A stretch of 36,931 nucleotides of DNA. Source: Gemmatimonadaceae bacterium. Its GTDB lineage: Bacteria > Gemmatimonadota > Gemmatimonadetes > Gemmatimonadales > Gemmatimonadaceae. Below the pieces are notes generated by a model, which saw only the letters and a list, made by a program, of their open reading frames with translations, made no database searches and was not told the DNA's origin. Position 1 is the stretch's first letter. Each line of letters begins with the position of its first letter. The position numbers and the translations under genes are program-made. The DNA lies in contig JALOPS010000010.1 in NCBI GenBank assembly GCA_025453745.1, forward strand, positions 1-36,931, written 5' to 3'. Positions 16,636-26,200 of this stretch are shown here, one piece after another.

Positions 16636-16661
16636 AAAACACGACGCGAACGTCGCGTTTT
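16636..16661 (-). terminator. Rho-independent terminator of the tag-methyltransferase unit
   Basis: An 11-bp stem with one mismatch (AAAACACGACG against CGTCGCGTTTT) closes a four-base loop. Read leftward, the stem is followed by a run of T residues, as expected of an intrinsic terminator. It lies 22 bp after the methyltransferase stop. It could work in both directions. Confidence 0.7.
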
Positions 16662-16682
16662 GAGGTCCGGCGGCCGCGTCGC

Positions 16683-17366
16683 TCAGCGCATCGGCGTGGC
16701 CACCAGGAGCAACGACAGCGGTGCGCCCGTCTCCGGGTGCAGCGGCTCGTCGACTGCCTCGAGCTGCCACCCCCCGGTGCGCACATCGGCGATCCACCGA
16801 CCGAGCGTGCGGTAGAACCACGGCATGCTCGCCGGAAAGGCGTTGCCAAAGCCGGCAAAGGTCTCGGTACGCCACCCGTCGGCGTACGGCGCATCGCCGC
16901 GCGCAACCCACGGATGGACCGTCTGGATGAGCAGCGCACCATCGTCGGTGGCCACCTCGCGCAGCGCGCGCAGCATCGGCACCAGCGACTCGCCGAGTAC
17001 CGCGAAGTTGCAGACGATCAGATCGAACGGATCACCCAGCTCTGCGCGTCGGGAGGCGAGTTCATCGTACCGCATCACGACGAAGTGGCCGCCGCCGGCT
17101 GCGGTCGCCGCATCGATCAGCGGCGCACTGATGTCGATCCCCACCGCCGCCGCGCCCGCCGCGGTGCACGCGCGCACGAGCCACCCCTCGCCGCAGCCGA
17201 CATCGAGCAATCGTCGGGGCGCGCGTGCGGTGATCGCCGAGACGATCGCCGCGTTCGTCCCCGCCACGCGCGAGGCGATGCGATCCTCACGCACCACCGC
17301 GGTCCATGCCGCCGCGTTGGCCGTCCAACTGGTCTCGAGTGCGTCTTCTGCTCGCTCGCGCGACAT
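16683..17366 (-). CDS. Class I SAM-dependent methyltransferase
   Basis: The 227-residue protein has the Rossmann methyltransferase core. Motif I is RLLDVGCGEGWLVRACTAAG (about residues 52-71), then GIDIS for the acidic ribose contact, a mid block FDLIVCNFAVLGES (motif IV region) and DDGALLIQTVHPW. The late HPW and GGWQLEAVDEPLHPETGAP blocks occur in ubiquinone/menaquinone-type and other small-molecule methyltransferases, but the substrate cannot be read from the sequence. No signal peptide is seen, so it is cytoplasmic. It starts 3 nt after tag on the same strand and the two are almost certainly one operon ending at the hairpin at 16636-16661. A link to alkylation repair is possible only by position. 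Confidence 0.9.
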   Translation of the reverse strand: MSRERAEDALETSWTANAAAWTAVVREDRIASRVAGTNAAIVSAITARAPRRLLDVGCGEGWLVRACTAAGAAAVGIDISAPLIDAATAAGGGHFVVMRYDELASRRAELGDPFDLIVCNFAVLGESLVPMLRALREVATDDGALLIQTVHPWVARGDAPYADGWRTETFAGFGNAFPASMPWFYRTLGRWIADVRTGGWQLEAVDEPLHPETGAPLSLLLVATPMR

Positions 17367-17369
17367 CGG

Positions 17370-17981
17370 CTAGCCCGGTCGGCGGAATGCGCGACGATCC
17401 GCCTCGACGGCGCGGCGGACCACGCAGCGATCCTCGTGATCGTTCACGAGCCCCATCGCCTGCATCAATGCATACATCGTCGTCGGTCCGACGAACTTCC
17501 ATCCGCGTCGCTTGAGATCTTTGGACAGCGCGACCGATGCGGGCGACGTAGGCATCGCGCGCAGGGTGGCTTCGTCGAGCCGGCGCGGACGGTCGCGCGG
17601 CGCGGGCTCGAAGCGCCAGAAGTACGCCGCGAGCGATCCGCACTCCTCGATGAGCGCACACGCGCGCGCCGCGTTGTTGATCGCCGCCTCGATCTTCCCC
17701 CGGTGTCGCACGATGCCCGCATCCGCGAGCAGGCGCGTCACGTCGCGCGCGCCAAAGCGCGCCACCCGCTCCGGATCGAAGCCCGCGAACGCCGCACGAA
17801 AGGCCTCACGCTTGCGCAGGATGGTCAACCAGCTCAACCCGCTCTGGAATCCTTCGAGGCACACCTTTTCGAAGAGGCGATGATCATCGCCGACCGGTCG
17901 CCCCCACTCGACATCGTGATAGGCGAGATAGTCCTCCGGGGCGCTGGCGACCCAGAAGCAGCGGTGTGAAGCGGCAGGCAC
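17370..17981 (-). CDS. tag: DNA-3-methyladenine glycosylase I
   Basis: Tag removes 3-methyladenine from alkylated DNA and starts base-excision repair. The 203-residue protein shows the family signature from the first residues (HRCFW, then YHDVEWGRPVGDDHRLFE) and the block LEGFQSGLSWLTILRKRE, which holds the catalytic-site Glu. The structural zinc ligands are all present: Cys8, His22, His182 and Cys186, with the four-residue spacing of the last pair as in E. coli Tag. The FVGPTTMYALMQAMG block recognises the base. Translation starts at GTG; GGAGGAG five bases upstream is a strong ribosome site and decides the start. It is the first gene of a unit with the methyltransferase. Confidence 0.97.
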   Translation of the reverse strand: MPAASHRCFWVASAPEDYLAYHDVEWGRPVGDDHRLFEKVCLEGFQSGLSWLTILRKREAFRAAFAGFDPERVARFGARDVTRLLADAGIVRHRGKIEAAINNAARACALIEECGSLAAYFWRFEPAPRDRPRRLDEATLRAMPTSPASVALSKDLKRRGWKFVGPTTMYALMQAMGLVNDHEDRCVVRRAVEADRRAFRRPG

Positions 17982-18048
17982 GGCGACTCCTCCGGAGGCA
18001 CACCGCGACGGTGCGGCGCGTGCGCAATCCTACTGCGCGAGGCGGCGC

Positions 18049-18069
18049 GGGCAAGGCGGGGCCTTGCCC
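18049..18069. other. Perfect hairpin upstream of the DUF2252 gene
   Basis: GGGCAAGGC and GCCTTGCCC form a 9-bp perfect stem with a GGG loop. It lies 30 nt before the DUF2252 start, beside a second small stem (GCGCA/TGCGC at 18022-18038). It may be part of a 5' leader or a terminator for antisense reading; neither is established. Confidence 0.35.
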
Positions 18070-18098
18070 CGTCGTGCGACGCGGGAAGGTTGCACGCC

Positions 18099-19196
18099 AT
18101 GCCCCGACCTTCGACCATTGTGGCGAACACGCGCGCGTACGACACGTGGCTGACACAATTCGTCTCCGTGCGCGAGGCCGACCTCCGCACCAAGCACGCG
18201 CGCATGACGGAGTCGCCGTTCGCTCTCCTCCGCGCCACGTACTACCACTGGCTCACCCTGTGGCAGGCGCACAGCGGGACGCTCGCCGACGCCACCGTGG
18301 TCCGCAGCATCGGTGATGTGCACATCGAGAACTTCGGCACGTGGCGCGACGGCGAGGGGCGCCTCATTTGGGGCGTCAACGATTTCGACGAGTCCTCTCC
18401 CTTGCCGTGGACGCACGATCTCGTACGGTTGGCGACGAGCGCGATGCTTGCGACCGAGCACGGCGATGTCGCGATCGCGCCCAAGGATGCCTGTGCGGCG
18501 CTGTGGGAGGGATATCGCGAGTCGCTCGCGGCGAGCGGCCGGCCGTTCGTGCTGGCGGAGATCAACAAGCGGCTGCGGGCGATGGCCACGGAGCGGCTCA
18601 AGGATCCGCTGCGCTTCTGGAGTGCGCTCGGTGAGGCGCCGGTGCCCGACGAGCCGGTGCCGCGCTCGGCGCGGCGCATGCTCGAGCGCGCGCTGCCGCC
18701 GGACGCCACGAATCATTCGATGCGTACGCGCGTGAGCGGGCTCGGGAGCCTGGGACGACCACGCTATCTGCTGTTGGCCACTTGGGGCGGGGCGTCGGTC
18801 GCACGCGAGGTCAAGGCGCTCGCGCCACCGGCAGCGTGCTTTGCGCTCGGCGCGCCGCTGCGTACATGGGTGCGCGGTACCGTCCGCCGAGCGATTCGCG
18901 TGGCCGATCCGAGCTTCGGCGTGGATGATCGCTGGATCGTTCGCCGGCTCGCGCCGGATTGCTCGCGCATCGAACTCGCGTCGTTACCGCACGAGCGCGA
19001 CGAGACGAAACTCCTGTACGCGATGGGGTGGGAAACGGCCAACGTCCACCTCGGCAGCGCGTCGCGTCGGTCACTCCGGCGCGAGGCGGCCGCGCATACC
19101 GACCGATGGCTCGCCCGCACGGCCCGCGTGCTGCACGACGAGATCGAACGCGACTACGAGGCGTGGTGCGCCGCCCACGCGCGCGATGCGACGTGA
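18099..19196 (+). CDS. DUF2252 family protein
   Basis: The 365-residue protein belongs to DUF2252, which has a kinase-like (aminoglycoside phosphotransferase-like) fold by family knowledge. Conserved blocks are visible: RSIGDVHIENFGTWRDGEGR (the GDxHxxNFG motif), WGVNDFDESSPLPWTHDLVR (the NDFDE motif, a likely metal site) and a late MGWETANVHLGS. The substrate is unknown. No signal peptide or membrane segment is seen. The ATG at 18099 is preceded at good distance by GGGAAGG (18083-18089), which decides the start over a TTG at 18090. It faces the small secreted-protein gene, with 14 bp between stops. It is monocistronic in this window. Confidence 0.9.
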   Translation: MPRPSTIVANTRAYDTWLTQFVSVREADLRTKHARMTESPFALLRATYYHWLTLWQAHSGTLADATVVRSIGDVHIENFGTWRDGEGRLIWGVNDFDESSPLPWTHDLVRLATSAMLATEHGDVAIAPKDACAALWEGYRESLAASGRPFVLAEINKRLRAMATERLKDPLRFWSALGEAPVPDEPVPRSARRMLERALPPDATNHSMRTRVSGLGSLGRPRYLLLATWGGASVAREVKALAPPAACFALGAPLRTWVRGTVRRAIRVADPSFGVDDRWIVRRLAPDCSRIELASLPHERDETKLLYAMGWETANVHLGSASRRSLRREAAAHTDRWLARTARVLHDEIERDYEAWCAAHARDAT

Positions 19197-19210
19197 GCGG
19201 CGCGCTGCGC

Positions 19211-19609
19211 TCAGCGGAAGAGGCGGAACGATGCGTCGGTCGCGCCGCGACAACTGTCCTGGACCGAGAGGTCGCCGGACGCCTTCGATGCCGTGTCCGC
19301 CACGAGCCCCTTGCCCTTCATCGTCCCCGTGCACGAGCTGGACTTGTCCGTGTAGGTGACGTTCCACTCCACCGAGTCGCCCCACTGCCGCCCCGACACC
19401 TGCGACTCGACGATGAACGGCACCTCCATCGTGAACTTTCCCTGGAAGCTGCCGTTCTCGCCCGGCGTGATCGCGCCGAAGGAGATGAGCTCCGCATCGA
19501 GCCCCGCCACGGCGAGCGCCCACTTGTATTCGCCCTTGAGCAGTGGCTGATCGGCAGTGAGCAGAAGTGCCGCAACGGGCACGGGGGCAAGGGCAAGCAG
19601 TCGGCGCAT
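19211..19609 (-). CDS. Small secreted protein of unknown function
   Basis: The 132-residue protein has an N-terminal signal peptide (MRRLLALAPVPVAALLLTA) and a short, beta-strand-rich body (YKWALAVAGLDAELISFGAI, then SFQGKFTMEVPFIVESQVSG). Two Cys residues (SSSCTGT and QDSCRG) are spaced for a disulfide bond in the periplasm. I recognise no family. The ATG at 19609 starts the signal peptide; an in-frame ATG at 19639 would add ten residues that do not look natural. The composition, ordinary and balanced rather than Arg-rich, supports a real gene. It is followed on the left by the convergent DUF2252 gene. Confidence 0.7.
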   Translation of the reverse strand: MRRLLALAPVPVAALLLTADQPLLKGEYKWALAVAGLDAELISFGAITPGENGSFQGKFTMEVPFIVESQVSGRQWGDSVEWNVTYTDKSSSCTGTMKGKGLVADTASKASGDLSVQDSCRGATDASFRLFR

Positions 19610-19710
19610 GGCGATGGGCGAGAAAGGTGGGAACCACACCGTAACGAAGAGTCAGACGGCGACGCTCGGTCGACGGTTTCGCCGCGAGCGCGGCGCGCCC
19701 ACGAGGCGTG

Positions 19711-20154
19711 TCATGTCTGCGTGACACCGCGACCCGGCCGTCGCGGATCGCGCCGCAGCCATGCGGTCACCGTCGCCCAGATCATGTTGATGACCAGGGC
19801 GGCGGCCAGCAACCCCGCAGGATGCCAGTCGGCGTACCCATGGCCGCGGCGAAACGCGAGCGCAGCACCGGCGATCACGGTCGAGGACGCCACGGACACC
19901 GCGGCCAGGAGCAGACCGTGTCGCCGGCCAGCCCACCGTCTGGCCAGCACGCCGAGCGGAACGCCCCAGAGCCCACCGAAGCACATGGCCGAGAGCACTG
20001 CGGGCACGCCGAGGGGTGCTGTCGGCCGGACGTCGAAGGCGATCCACGGCGTCATGCCCAGTGCGTGCAACACCGCGACAAGTGGCTGATGCACACACGC
20101 CGTCGTGATGGCGGCGACGAGAAAATCGGTCCATGCGGTCCGAGCGAACGACAT
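19711..20154 (-). CDS. Small four-span membrane protein of unknown function
   Basis: The 147-residue product has about four membrane segments: near residues 11-33, 47-71, 79-101 and 113-132. A conserved-looking loop, HQPLVAVLHALGMTPW then PTAPLGVPAVLSAMCFGG, is of a kind I have seen in small integral membrane proteins of Proteobacteria, but no function is assigned. The Arg-rich C-terminus is probably cytoplasmic. It is divergent from the sigma-FecR fusion gene across 196 bp and has no obvious partner on its own strand. Confidence 0.75.
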   Translation of the reverse strand: MSFARTAWTDFLVAAITTACVHQPLVAVLHALGMTPWIAFDVRPTAPLGVPAVLSAMCFGGLWGVPLGVLARRWAGRRHGLLLAAVSVASSTVIAGAALAFRRGHGYADWHPAGLLAAALVINMIWATVTAWLRRDPRRPGRGVTQT

Positions 20155-20307
20155 TCACGCGTCCGACACGTGAGGTGCCGCACGCGGATTGTCTCGGTCC
20201 GGCAATCCCTGAGTGCCGCTCTGTGCGCCCCTCTTGTGCGATTGCGGTCCGGAGCGATGTGTTGAGCAGATCTGCATGATGATCCGACCGGCTGGTGTAC
20301 GGAGGGC

Positions 20308-20318
20308 ACGGTGACCGT
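20308..20318. promoter_or_regulatory. Palindrome upstream of the sigma-FecR fusion gene
   Basis: ACGGT-G-ACCGT is a perfect palindrome 33 bp before the start codon. It sits inside a wider imperfect inverted repeat (GTACGGA...TCCGTGTAC). GGATTG/CAATCC arms also occur near 20191-20213. A role as operator is possible but unproven. Confidence 0.25.
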
Positions 20319-20350
20319 TCCGTGTACCGGCCATTGCATGGAGTCCAGCT

Positions 20351-21640
20351 ATGCCCACCACGGCCCTGCCCCGCATTCCGGCCGCCGATGTCGAGGCGCT
20401 CCGACGTGGCGACGAACGTGCCTTCGAGCGACTCGTGCGCACCGAATATCCCGCCGTGCTCGACATGGTGCGCACCGAACTCGGCAAGGACGCGGCGCCG
20501 TACAAGGCGGTAGAGACCACGTTTCTCCGCCTGTGGAATGCGCGTGAGACGCTCGACGGCCCCGACGCGATCGCACAGTTCCTCCGCGAGACCTCGCACG
20601 AGCTGGCGCTGCGCGAGAAGAGTCGCCGCGGTGCGCTGCACCGGTTCGAAGCGCACGAGAACGTCCGCATCGAGCACGGGTCGCACGGTCCCGAGCTCAC
20701 GGTCGATGATGTGTGGTCGCGCATCACCGACACGCTGCACGCAAAGCCGCTCGACGCGGCCGACATGCAGCAGCGCGACCAGGTGCTCCGCCACGAGGCC
20801 GCGCAGCATCTGAGCGCCGCGACGGCGCGCAAGAGCCCGGTGGGCCTCATCGTCGGCATCGCGGTGCTCGGCGTCGCACTCGCCGTCGGATTGCGCATGA
20901 TGTCCAAGGGCGGTGAAGTCTACGCGCTCAACAAGGCGCTCGCCGCCGATGACGTGCGTGCGTTGCAGGCGCAGTTCGGACAGCGCGCGAACGTGACACT
21001 CGGCGACGAAACGAAGCTGCTCATCGGCGCCGACAGCAAGGTCACGGTCCCCTCGGCGTTCGGCAACACGCTGCGCGGCGTGAAGCTGGAAGGGACCGCA
21101 TCGTTCACCGTGGTTCGTCCTGCAGCGACGGACGTCGATCCGTTCGAGGTGCGCAGCGGCGGCATTCGATTGATCGCCAAGGGGACGATCTTCGATGCGC
21201 GCACTGACCTGGGCAGCGATCTGTTCCTGCGCGTGCGTGAGGGCACGGTCGCGGTCTCGTCGAAGGCGCACGACACCGACGTGGCCACCGGCCGCACCGT
21301 CAAGATCGACTCGACCGGCGTGGTGACCGATGCATCGGCCGCGGAAGCGGCGACGGCCTTCGACTGGGTGGATGGCAAGTACACCACGGCGACGGGCGCC
21401 ACGCTGCGCACGGTGCTCCCCGAGCTCCGGCGCTGGTACCGGCTCGACCTGAGCGTGGTCGACAGCGCGCTGCTCGCGAACCCGGTGAGCTTCACGGCCA
21501 GCCTCGAGTCGTCCAAGGAAGCGATCGCGGCGCTCGAGCAGAGCGGCGGCGTGAAGTTCGGCTACGACAAGGACGAGAACATGATCCTCTCGAAGGCCCC
21601 ACCGGCGCCGGCGCCCAAGGCCGCGAAGAAGGCCCGGTAG
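20351..21640 (+). CDS. ECF-sigma region 2-like domain fused to a FecR-type anti-sigma module
   Basis: The 429-residue protein joins parts that are normally two proteins. Residues about 10-100 read like region 2 of an ECF sigma factor: [20 protein letters not shown], then [12 protein letters not shown] and [14 protein letters not shown]. No region 4 (the -35-binding helix-turn-helix) follows. A linker with [20 protein letters not shown] leads to a single span (about 163-184, [20 protein letters not shown]). The periplasmic part is a FecR domain (about 215-325, with [20 protein letters not shown]) and a C-terminal DUF4974-like unit (about 335-415, [20 protein letters not shown]). The tail is Lys/Ala/Pro-rich. 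GGAG ahead of the ATG supports the start. No separate sigma gene or receptor adjoins it. It may act as a membrane-held regulator or an anti-sigma factor with a sigma-mimicking domain; both are inference. Confidence 0.85.
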   Translation: MPTTALPRIPAADVEALRRGDERAFERLVRTEYPAVLDMVRTELGKDAAPYKAVETTFLRLWNARETLDGPDAIAQFLRETSHELALREKSRRGALHRFEAHENVRIEHGSHGPELTVDDVWSRITDTLHAKPLDAADMQQRDQVLRHEAAQHLSAATARKSPVGLIVGIAVLGVALAVGLRMMSKGGEVYALNKALAADDVRALQAQFGQRANVTLGDETKLLIGADSKVTVPSAFGNTLRGVKLEGTASFTVVRPAATDVDPFEVRSGGIRLIAKGTIFDARTDLGSDLFLRVREGTVAVSSKAHDTDVATGRTVKIDSTGVVTDASAAEAATAFDWVDGKYTTATGATLRTVLPELRRWYRLDLSVVDSALLANPVSFTASLESSKEAIAALEQSGGVKFGYDKDENMILSKAPPAPAPKAAKKAR

Positions 21641-21668
21641 GCACCGCCGCCCGGGATCGGGGTACCAA

Positions 21669-21700
21669 CGAGGGGCGCCCGGCTCGCCGGGCGCCCCTCG
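21669..21700. terminator. Strong terminator-like hairpin after the sigma-FecR fusion gene
   Basis: A perfect 14-bp GC stem (CGAGGGGCGCCCGG against CCGGGCGCCCCTCG) closes a CTCG loop, 28 bp after the stop. There is no U-run. It separates this gene from msrAB on the same strand, so msrAB probably has its own promoter in the 73 bp that follow. Confidence 0.7.
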
Positions 21701-21773
21701 CGCACGTCCGCGACCCGCGGCACCATGCGCATCCAGTGCCCGTGCCCGAACGTATCGTTCGCAGGCAGTGCGC

Positions 21774-22925
21774 ATGCAGGCGCACCCCTCGTCTCTCACA
21801 CGGCCCCACGTGCTCCGTTCCGTTGTCTTCGCGCTCGCGGCGTGTACCGCGTTCGCCACACCACTCCTCGCACAGTCTGCCGCGCGCGATACGGCCTATC
21901 TGGCCGGCGGCTGCTTCTGGTGCATGGAAGAAGCGTACGAGAAGGTCACCGGCGTCGCGTCGGTGGTCTCGGGATACATCGGGGGACGGACCGCCAATCC
22001 GACGTATGGTCAGGTATCCAACGGCACAACCGGTCACTACGAAGCGATCGAGGTGATCTTCGACCCGCGCCAGATCAGCTACGCGCGCATCGTGGGGCAG
22101 TTCTGGAAGAACATCGACCCCGAAGACGCGTCGGGGCAGTTCTGCGACAAGGGCGACCAGTACCGCGCCGCGCTCTTTCCCCGCACGGATGCGCAGTGGC
22201 AGGTCGCCACGGCGGCCAAGGCGGAACTCGACAGCCAGAAGCGCTTTCCGCAGCCGATCACGGTGGGGATCGTGCGGGCGACGACGTTCTACGCCGCCGA
22301 GGAGTACCATCAGGACTACTACAAGAAGAACCCGATCCGCTACAAGTTCTACAAGTACAATTGCGGTCGCGCGCAGCGCCTGGAGGCGGTGTGGGGGCGC
22401 GTCTCGTCGCGCGCCGTGCGACCCAACGGAGGAGTGTCGGTCGTGTCGAATACCATGAAGGCCGGTTGGACGCTGCCCGCCGGGTGGCGCAAGCCCGAGG
22501 ATGCGTCGCTCAAGCAGACGCTGACGCCGATGCAGTACAAGGTGACGCAGCGCGAGGGGACGGAGCGGCCGTTCCAGAATGAATACTGGAACGAGCATCG
22601 TGCGGGGATCTACGTCGATATCGTCTCGGGCGAGCCGCTGTTCTCGTCGGCCGACAAGTTCGAGTCGGGGACGGGGTGGCCGAGCTTCACGCGTCCGCTC
22701 GAGTCGGCGAACATCCGGGAGAAGACGGACCGCTCGTGGCTGATGACGCGTACCGAGGTGCGGTCGGTGCACGCGGACTCGCATCTCGGGCATGTCTTCG
22801 ATGACGGACCGAAGCCGACGGGGCTCCGGTACTGCATGAACTCGGCGGCGATGCGGTTTATTCCGGTGGAGGAGATGGAGAAGGAGGGGTACGGGGCGTA
22901 CCTGGCAAGAGTGAAGAGCAGCTGA
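21774..22925 (+). CDS. msrAB: Exported MsrA-MsrB fusion, peptide-methionine sulfoxide reductase
   Basis: This enzyme reduces both S- and R-methionine sulfoxide. The 383-residue protein has a signal peptide ([18 protein letters not shown]), then the MsrA domain with GGCFWC (Cys47 catalytic, Cys50) and [12 protein letters not shown], then the MsrB domain with [25 protein letters not shown] and [12 protein letters not shown] (Cys354 catalytic). The MsrB part lacks the CxxC zinc ligands ([10 protein letters not shown] instead) and has Thr where many MsrBs have the resolving Cys (SGTGW). The same variant is familiar from PilB-type fusions. No thioredoxin-like domain precedes it, so an external reductant is needed. 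The signal peptide sends it to the periplasm. Start at ATG 21774; GTG 21768 is an alternative. The stop lies in a repeat copy of the next feature. Confidence 0.96.
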   Translation: MQAHPSSLTRPHVLRSVVFALAACTAFATPLLAQSAARDTAYLAGGCFWCMEEAYEKVTGVASVVSGYIGGRTANPTYGQVSNGTTGHYEAIEVIFDPRQISYARIVGQFWKNIDPEDASGQFCDKGDQYRAALFPRTDAQWQVATAAKAELDSQKRFPQPITVGIVRATTFYAAEEYHQDYYKKNPIRYKFYKYNCGRAQRLEAVWGRVSSRAVRPNGGVSVVSNTMKAGWTLPAGWRKPEDASLKQTLTPMQYKVTQREGTERPFQNEYWNEHRAGIYVDIVSGEPLFSSADKFESGTGWPSFTRPLESANIREKTDRSWLMTRTEVRSVHADSHLGHVFDDGPKPTGLRYCMNSAAMRFIPVEEMEKEGYGAYLARVKSS

Positions 22926-22930
22926 GAGCG

Positions 22931-23222
22931 GAAGGGCAGTAGCCGGGCAGCTCTCAGCTCTCAGCGTGCTGCTGAAGTCCAGCTGACGGCTGTCAGCTGA
23001 CAGCTCTCAGCTGCTCTCGCGCGTGGTGTCTACGGTGGATGCCGCGGCGTTTCTCACGCCGTGAATGCGCCGGACCTGCGGCTGACAGCTCGTGCAGTGC
23101 TGATAGCGCCAGCCTGGACCCGTGTACGCCCTGCGAGAGCAGCTGACAGCGGAAAGCTGAGAGCTGTCGGCTGGACTTCAGCAGCACGCTCTCAGCTCTC
23201 AGCTGCCCGGCTACTGCCCTTC
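22931..23222. repeat. 89-bp inverted repeat made of CAGCTNN heptads
   Basis: Arms at 22931-23019 and 23134-23222 match in 76 of 89 positions with no gaps, around a 114-bp spacer. The outer 22 bp are perfect and begin GAAGGGCAGTAGCC. A central 20 bp and the inner 13 bp are also perfect. Inside the arms lie tandem heptads (CAGCTCT, CAGCTGA and variants). In the outer part, one block (CTCTCAGCTCTCA) stands in the same direction in both arms, as if it had been flipped. An 18-bp near-copy of part of the right arm (22916-22933 against 23137-23154, 17 of 18) overlaps the msrAB stop codon. The element fills the gap between two convergent genes and would fold as a long RNA hairpin. No open frame or target duplication is seen. 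Confidence 0.9.
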
Positions 23223-23227
23223 GCCCC

Positions 23228-26200
23228 TCACGGCAGCGGCCGTTTCCCCCACGTCGGCGGCGCCGGCTCCTTCATCAACCGCGGACTCGGCCGCTCGCGC
23301 AGCATCCGCATCGCCTCCGCCACCGCACGCTCGAGCTGCGGATCCCGCCCGGCGATCATTTCCTTGGGCGTGTTCTCCACTTCGATATCCGCCGCCACGC
23401 CGACGTTCTCCACGTCCCACCGGCCATCGCGATCGAAGAACCCGATGCGCGGCGCCACCAGCCCACCGCCATCGACAAACGGCGGTTGATCGCTCGTCGC
23501 CACCAGCCCGCCCCACGTCCGCGTGCCAATGAGCGGCCCGATCTTGCGACGCTTGAACATGTACGGCATCAGATCCCCGCCCGACCCCGCCATTTCGTTG
23601 ATGATCATGACCTTGGGACCCCAAATCCCCGCGCCCGGACTCGTGAACGGCACGCGATCGCCGACCGGATTGTTGAAGTACCCATCGAAATCGCGGCTCA
23701 GCAGCTCGATGATGTAGTCCGCCGCCGATCCGCCGCCGTTGTAGCGCTCGTCGATCACGGCGCCCTGGCGATCCTGCTGCGCGAAGTAGTAGCGATTGAA
23801 GTTCGTGTACCCGCCCTGCCCCGTGTTGGGCAGATGCAGATACGCCAGCTTTCCGCCCGAGAGCGAATCGACGATGCGCCGGTTCCGCTCCACCCACGCG
23901 CGATTGCGCAGCAACCCTTCGTTGGCGACCGGTACGACGGTGACCCGCCGAGCGCCGGCGAGTGATGGCGTTGCACCGACCGTCAGCACCGTCTGCCGGT
24001 TCGCCGTGCCGTCGAGCAGGCGATAGATGTTGTCGCGCTCGGAGAGCAGCACACCGTCGATCGCCAGCAGGTACTCGCCCGCACGCACGTCCACGCCCGG
24101 CGCCGCCAGCGGTGCACGCACGTCGGGGTTCCAGCTCTCGCCCGTCAGCACGCGCGCAATGCGATACGCGCCGTTCTCGATCGTGAGGTCCGCACCAAGC
24201 AGTCCCACCGACGCCTGCGGGACATCGGGGAAGTCTCCGCCGTTGACGTAGGAGTGACCGACGGCGAGTTCGCCGGTGATCTGATCGAGCAGGTACGTGA
24301 GATCCGCGCGGTGCCGCACATGCGGTACGAAGCGCTTGTACATCGTGAGCACCTTCGTCCAGTCCGTGCCGTGGAAGTTTGGCACGTAGAGATAGTCGCG
24401 CACCTTGCGCCGCGTCTCCTCGACGATCTGCGTCCACTCCGCCTGCGGCTCGAGATACATGCGCAGCGCGCTGTTCAGTCTCCCGCTGCCTGCTGCCGGC
24501 GCACCCGTGGCATCGACGAGAAAGAGGCCGCCCTGCGCGCCACCGGTGCGATAGAGCAGCTTCTTGCCATCGGCGCTGACCGTGAACTGCACCGCACTCG
24601 GGGCAAACACCGCCGCCTTGCGATCGCGCAGCACATAGCGGTGAATCGGCCCGCCCGGCGCGGTGCGATCGGCCGTCCCTGTCTCCGGCACGTTCTCCCA
24701 GAAAAACACCGTGCCCGCCGCACCCGCGGTGAGCAGCGAGTAGTCGCGCGGCGCGACGCCGGGCACCGCAAGGATGCGCTGCGCGATGCCGTCGAAGTCG
24801 ATCGTCACCGCCTGCCGCACCGGCTTGACCGAGTCGCCCGTGATCGCCGCGCCATTCGCCGCGCGCGGCGGCCCCACACTGATCGGCGGCGCGCTCGGCA
24901 GCGCAGTGGGCGTGCTCCCTTCGTCATCCGACTCGGGCGGAAACGGCGTAGGATCGCCCTTGCGCAGCACGGCGACATACAGCGCGCTCTCGCGCGGGCG
25001 CTCGTAGTTCGTCATGTCGAGCCATCCCGTGCGCAGCGCGTAGTTCGTGCTCGCGAGGAACCACAGATGCTTGCCGCCCTGGTCCCACACCGGCCACCAC
25101 GCGTCGGCCAGGCCATCGGTGAGTTGCGTGACCTTCCCCGACTCGACCTCGGCGACATAGATCGCGTGATAGAGCGAGTTGAGGTGCTTCGCGTAGGCGA
25201 GCCACCGCGAGTCCGGACTCCAGACCGGGCGCACCGTGCGCTCCGGTACCATCCACGGATCGGTGTCGATCTGCGTGACGCGCCCCGTGGTCACGTCGGC
25301 CACGAAGATGCGCAGCTTCGCATCGTGCCACGTGAGCTTGCGTGAATCGGGCGACCACGCGGGCGTGTAGGGGAAGGTGGCATCCGGCCAGTCGATCACG
25401 CGCGGCGACGCCACCCCGTCGCTCGGTGCGAGCACGAGCTTGTACTCGCCGCTGGCATCGGAGAAGTAGGCGATCGTCTTGCCGTCGGGGCTCCACGTCG
25501 GGTGACGCTCGGCGACACCGCTCGTGCGCGTGAGATTCTTCCAGTCGCCCTTCTCCGCGGGAATCGTGAAGATCTCGCCACGCGCTTCGACGACGGCGCG
25601 CTTGCCCGTCGGCGAGAGCGCGATGTTCGTGATGCGTGCACCAACGTCCTTCCACTGCGGCGCGGCCCACGGGAAGTCGCCCGTTGCGGTAATCATGATC
25701 GGCTTGGGCGCCGCACCGGCGGTTGGCTCGAGGGTGTGCAGGCGTCCCGCTTGCTCGAAGACCAGCGAGCCGCCACCCGACTCGAGTGTCTTGACGTCGA
25801 AGTCTTTGAACGTCGTGATCTGCGCGACCTGCTTCGTGCTCACATCGTATCGCCAGATGTTCTGCACACCGTCGCGGTCGGAGATGAAGTACACTGCGCC
25901 ATTGAGCCAGACGGGATCGATGTCCTTCGAGCCCGCATGCGGCACGGTGGTGAGGTCGTACGTCGCGAGGTCCACGAGCCAGATCGGCTTGTTCTGTCCA
26001 CCGCGATAGTTGCGGCGTTCATCGTCCCACGAGTTGTTGAGGCGATAGGCGAGCGTCTTGCCGTCGGGGGAGATGTGACCCTGGAACACCCGCGGAATGG
26101 GCATCGCCGTCTCCGGGCCGCCGTCGACGCTCACCGTCCAGAAGCGAAAGGCACCGCCCGGTGCATCGCTGGCGCGCGCACTGGCAAAGACGATGCGCTT

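Noticed and set aside
22931-23222. Insertion sequence or CRISPR reading of the inverted repeat
   Set aside because: There is no transposase frame and no target-site duplication, and the heptads are not regularly spaced repeats with unique spacers.
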